DNA from: Desulfobacterales bacterium S5133MH16 | Lineage (GTDB): Bacteria; Desulfobacterota; Desulfobacteria; Desulfobacterales; UBA11574 | Length of the DNA: 6,423 nt | Assembly: GCA_001751005.1 (NCBI GenBank) | Contig: MAXL01000422.1 | Coordinates: 1 to 6,423 of the forward strand | Direction: 5' to 3' | Translations under genes and position numbers: made by a program | Notes under the pieces: generated by a model | Told to the model about the DNA's origin: nothing | What the model saw: only the letters and a program-made list of their open reading frames with translations | Database searches by the model: none | Part shown: in pieces, positions 5,531-6,423 of the stretch | How the letters are laid out: each line of letters starts with the position of its first letter | How positions within the stretch are numbered: position 1 is the first letter of the stretch

Positions 5531-6423
5531 ATGAAAAAATATTTTATCACTGATATCAAGGCCGGGGATTTGGTTGATGATATTTTTGTATTATCCGAAA
5601 AAATTCTGGCCCAGAAAAAGGATGGGAATAATTTTCTAAATGTGACGTTATCTGATAAAACAGGAACAATAAAGGGTGTGGTATGGGATAATGTGGATCA
5701 GATAACGGCCGGTGTAACTTCCGGTGATTTTGTACATATAAAGGGAAATGTTAATGAATATAAGGAGGCTTTGCAGCTCGTTATCAAAAATATGGAAACA
5801 TTTTCCGCCCATGAAATAGATCCTGCTGATTTTTTGCCCGTGACCCCCAGAAACATCGAGAGCATGTTTGAACGGCTTTTGAAAATAACCGCTTCCGTTA
5901 AACCCGCTTATTTAAACCAGCTTATTCAAGCATTTTGGAATGATAAAGAGTTTGTTCGCGAATTTAAAATCGCACCGGCAGCAAAAAAAATGCACCACGC
6001 TTATATTGGAGGTCTTCTGGAACATACTCTGTCAATGGTGAGTCTGGCTGAAAAGGTTGCCGGGCATTACGGCGGAATCGACAGAGACCTTCTTATTGCA
6101 GGCGCAATGCTGCATGATATCGGCAAAACAAAAGAATTCGAATACCAATTCAGGATAGACTACACCGACCAGGGTCGGTTGTTGAACCACATTGTGATAG
6201 GGATCGAAATGATCGATGAAAAGCTATCGGAAATTAAGGATTTCCCGGAAGAAAAGATGCTTTTGCTCAAGCATATGATTGTAAGCCATCATGGCGCCCG
6301 GGAATTCGGCTCACCCGAACCGCCCAAAACCATTGAAGCGGTTATACTGAATTATATTGATGAGATAGACTCAAAGGTCAATGGCATCCGTAATTTTATG
6401 GCTAAGGAAGATCCCAATGAGCC
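5531..6423 (+). CDS. YhaM-like 3'-5' exoribonuclease (OB-fold plus HD domain), 3' end cut by window
   Basis: The frame is open from the ATG at 5531 to the window edge, giving 297 complete codons and no stop. Residues about 1-95 form an OB-fold nucleic-acid-binding domain (DGNNFLNVTLSDKTGTIKGVVW at 31-52; GDFVHIKGNVNEY at 65-77). A linker with DFLPVTPRNIESM (100-112) follows, as in YhaM relatives. The HD phosphohydrolase domain carries H165 (GLLEHT), the H195-D196 pair (LHDIGK), H220, H253-H254 (SHHG) and D277/D280 (YIDEID), so the metal site looks intact. B. subtilis YhaM, about 314 residues, is a metal-dependent 3'-5' exonuclease of RNA and single-stranded DNA; by that comparison only a short tail is missing. 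The gene follows surE in the same direction, but a repeat with a possible promoter lies between them. Family membership is firm; exonuclease activity is inferred. Confidence 0.88.
   Translation, partial: MKKYFITDIKAGDLVDDIFVLSEKILAQKKDGNNFLNVTLSDKTGTIKGVVWDNVDQITAGVTSGDFVHIKGNVNEYKEALQLVIKNMETFSAHEIDPADFLPVTPRNIESMFERLLKITASVKPAYLNQLIQAFWNDKEFVREFKIAPAAKKMHHAYIGGLLEHTLSMVSLAEKVAGHYGGIDRDLLIAGAMLHDIGKTKEFEYQFRIDYTDQGRLLNHIVIGIEMIDEKLSEIKDFPEEKMLLLKHMIVSHHGAREFGSPEPPKTIEAVILNYIDEIDSKVNGIRNFMAKEDPNE

Overview
The window reads as chromosomal core sequence from a Gram-negative, AT-leaning bacterium, most likely a sulfate-reducing deltaproteobacterium (Desulfobacterota, Desulfobacterales-like). The Gram-negative call rests on a complete LptD outer-membrane protein gene. 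The lineage call is softer: it rests on the style of the proteins (a zinc-type HolB, a UpxY/RfaH-like NusG paralog, an OB-fold plus HD-domain YhaM-like protein) and on two dispersed-type repeats that I associate from memory with such genomes.

Layout. Positions 1-97 hold one end of a MITE-like palindromic repeat cut by the window edge. Three genes follow on the minus strand. Read in their own direction they are lptD (4337 down to 2031), a NusG-family antiterminator paralog (1831 down to 1304) and holB (1237 down to 164). The gaps of 199 and 66 bp, with a possible promoter in the first, suggest they are not tightly coupled. A 288-bp divergent region (4338-4625) separates lptD from surE on the plus strand. 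It contains a good sigma70-type promoter for surE, whose -10 box sits inside a perfect 9-bp-armed inverted repeat. After surE there is a 149-bp gap with an 84-bp palindromic 'CAGAT'-type repeat. The window ends inside a plus-strand gene for a YhaM-like 3'-5' exoribonuclease, which lacks only its C-terminus.

Roles. LptD inserts lipopolysaccharide into the outer membrane. HolB is the delta-prime clamp-loader subunit of DNA polymerase III. The NusG paralog probably suppresses pausing or termination on a particular long operon, often a surface-polysaccharide one. SurE is a nucleoside monophosphate phosphatase, and the YhaM-like protein probably trims RNA or DNA ends. SurE and the exonuclease could loosely share nucleic-acid turnover, but nothing in the sequence proves they work together.

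I see no sign of a new multi-gene system. The points most worth a second look are the dyad over the surE promoter, the 51-bp in-frame duplication inside lptD, the NusG paralog sitting away from any polysaccharide cluster, and the palindromic repeat whose loop holds a promoter-like sequence facing the exonuclease gene. The starts of lptD and surE are best placed well inside their longest open frames.
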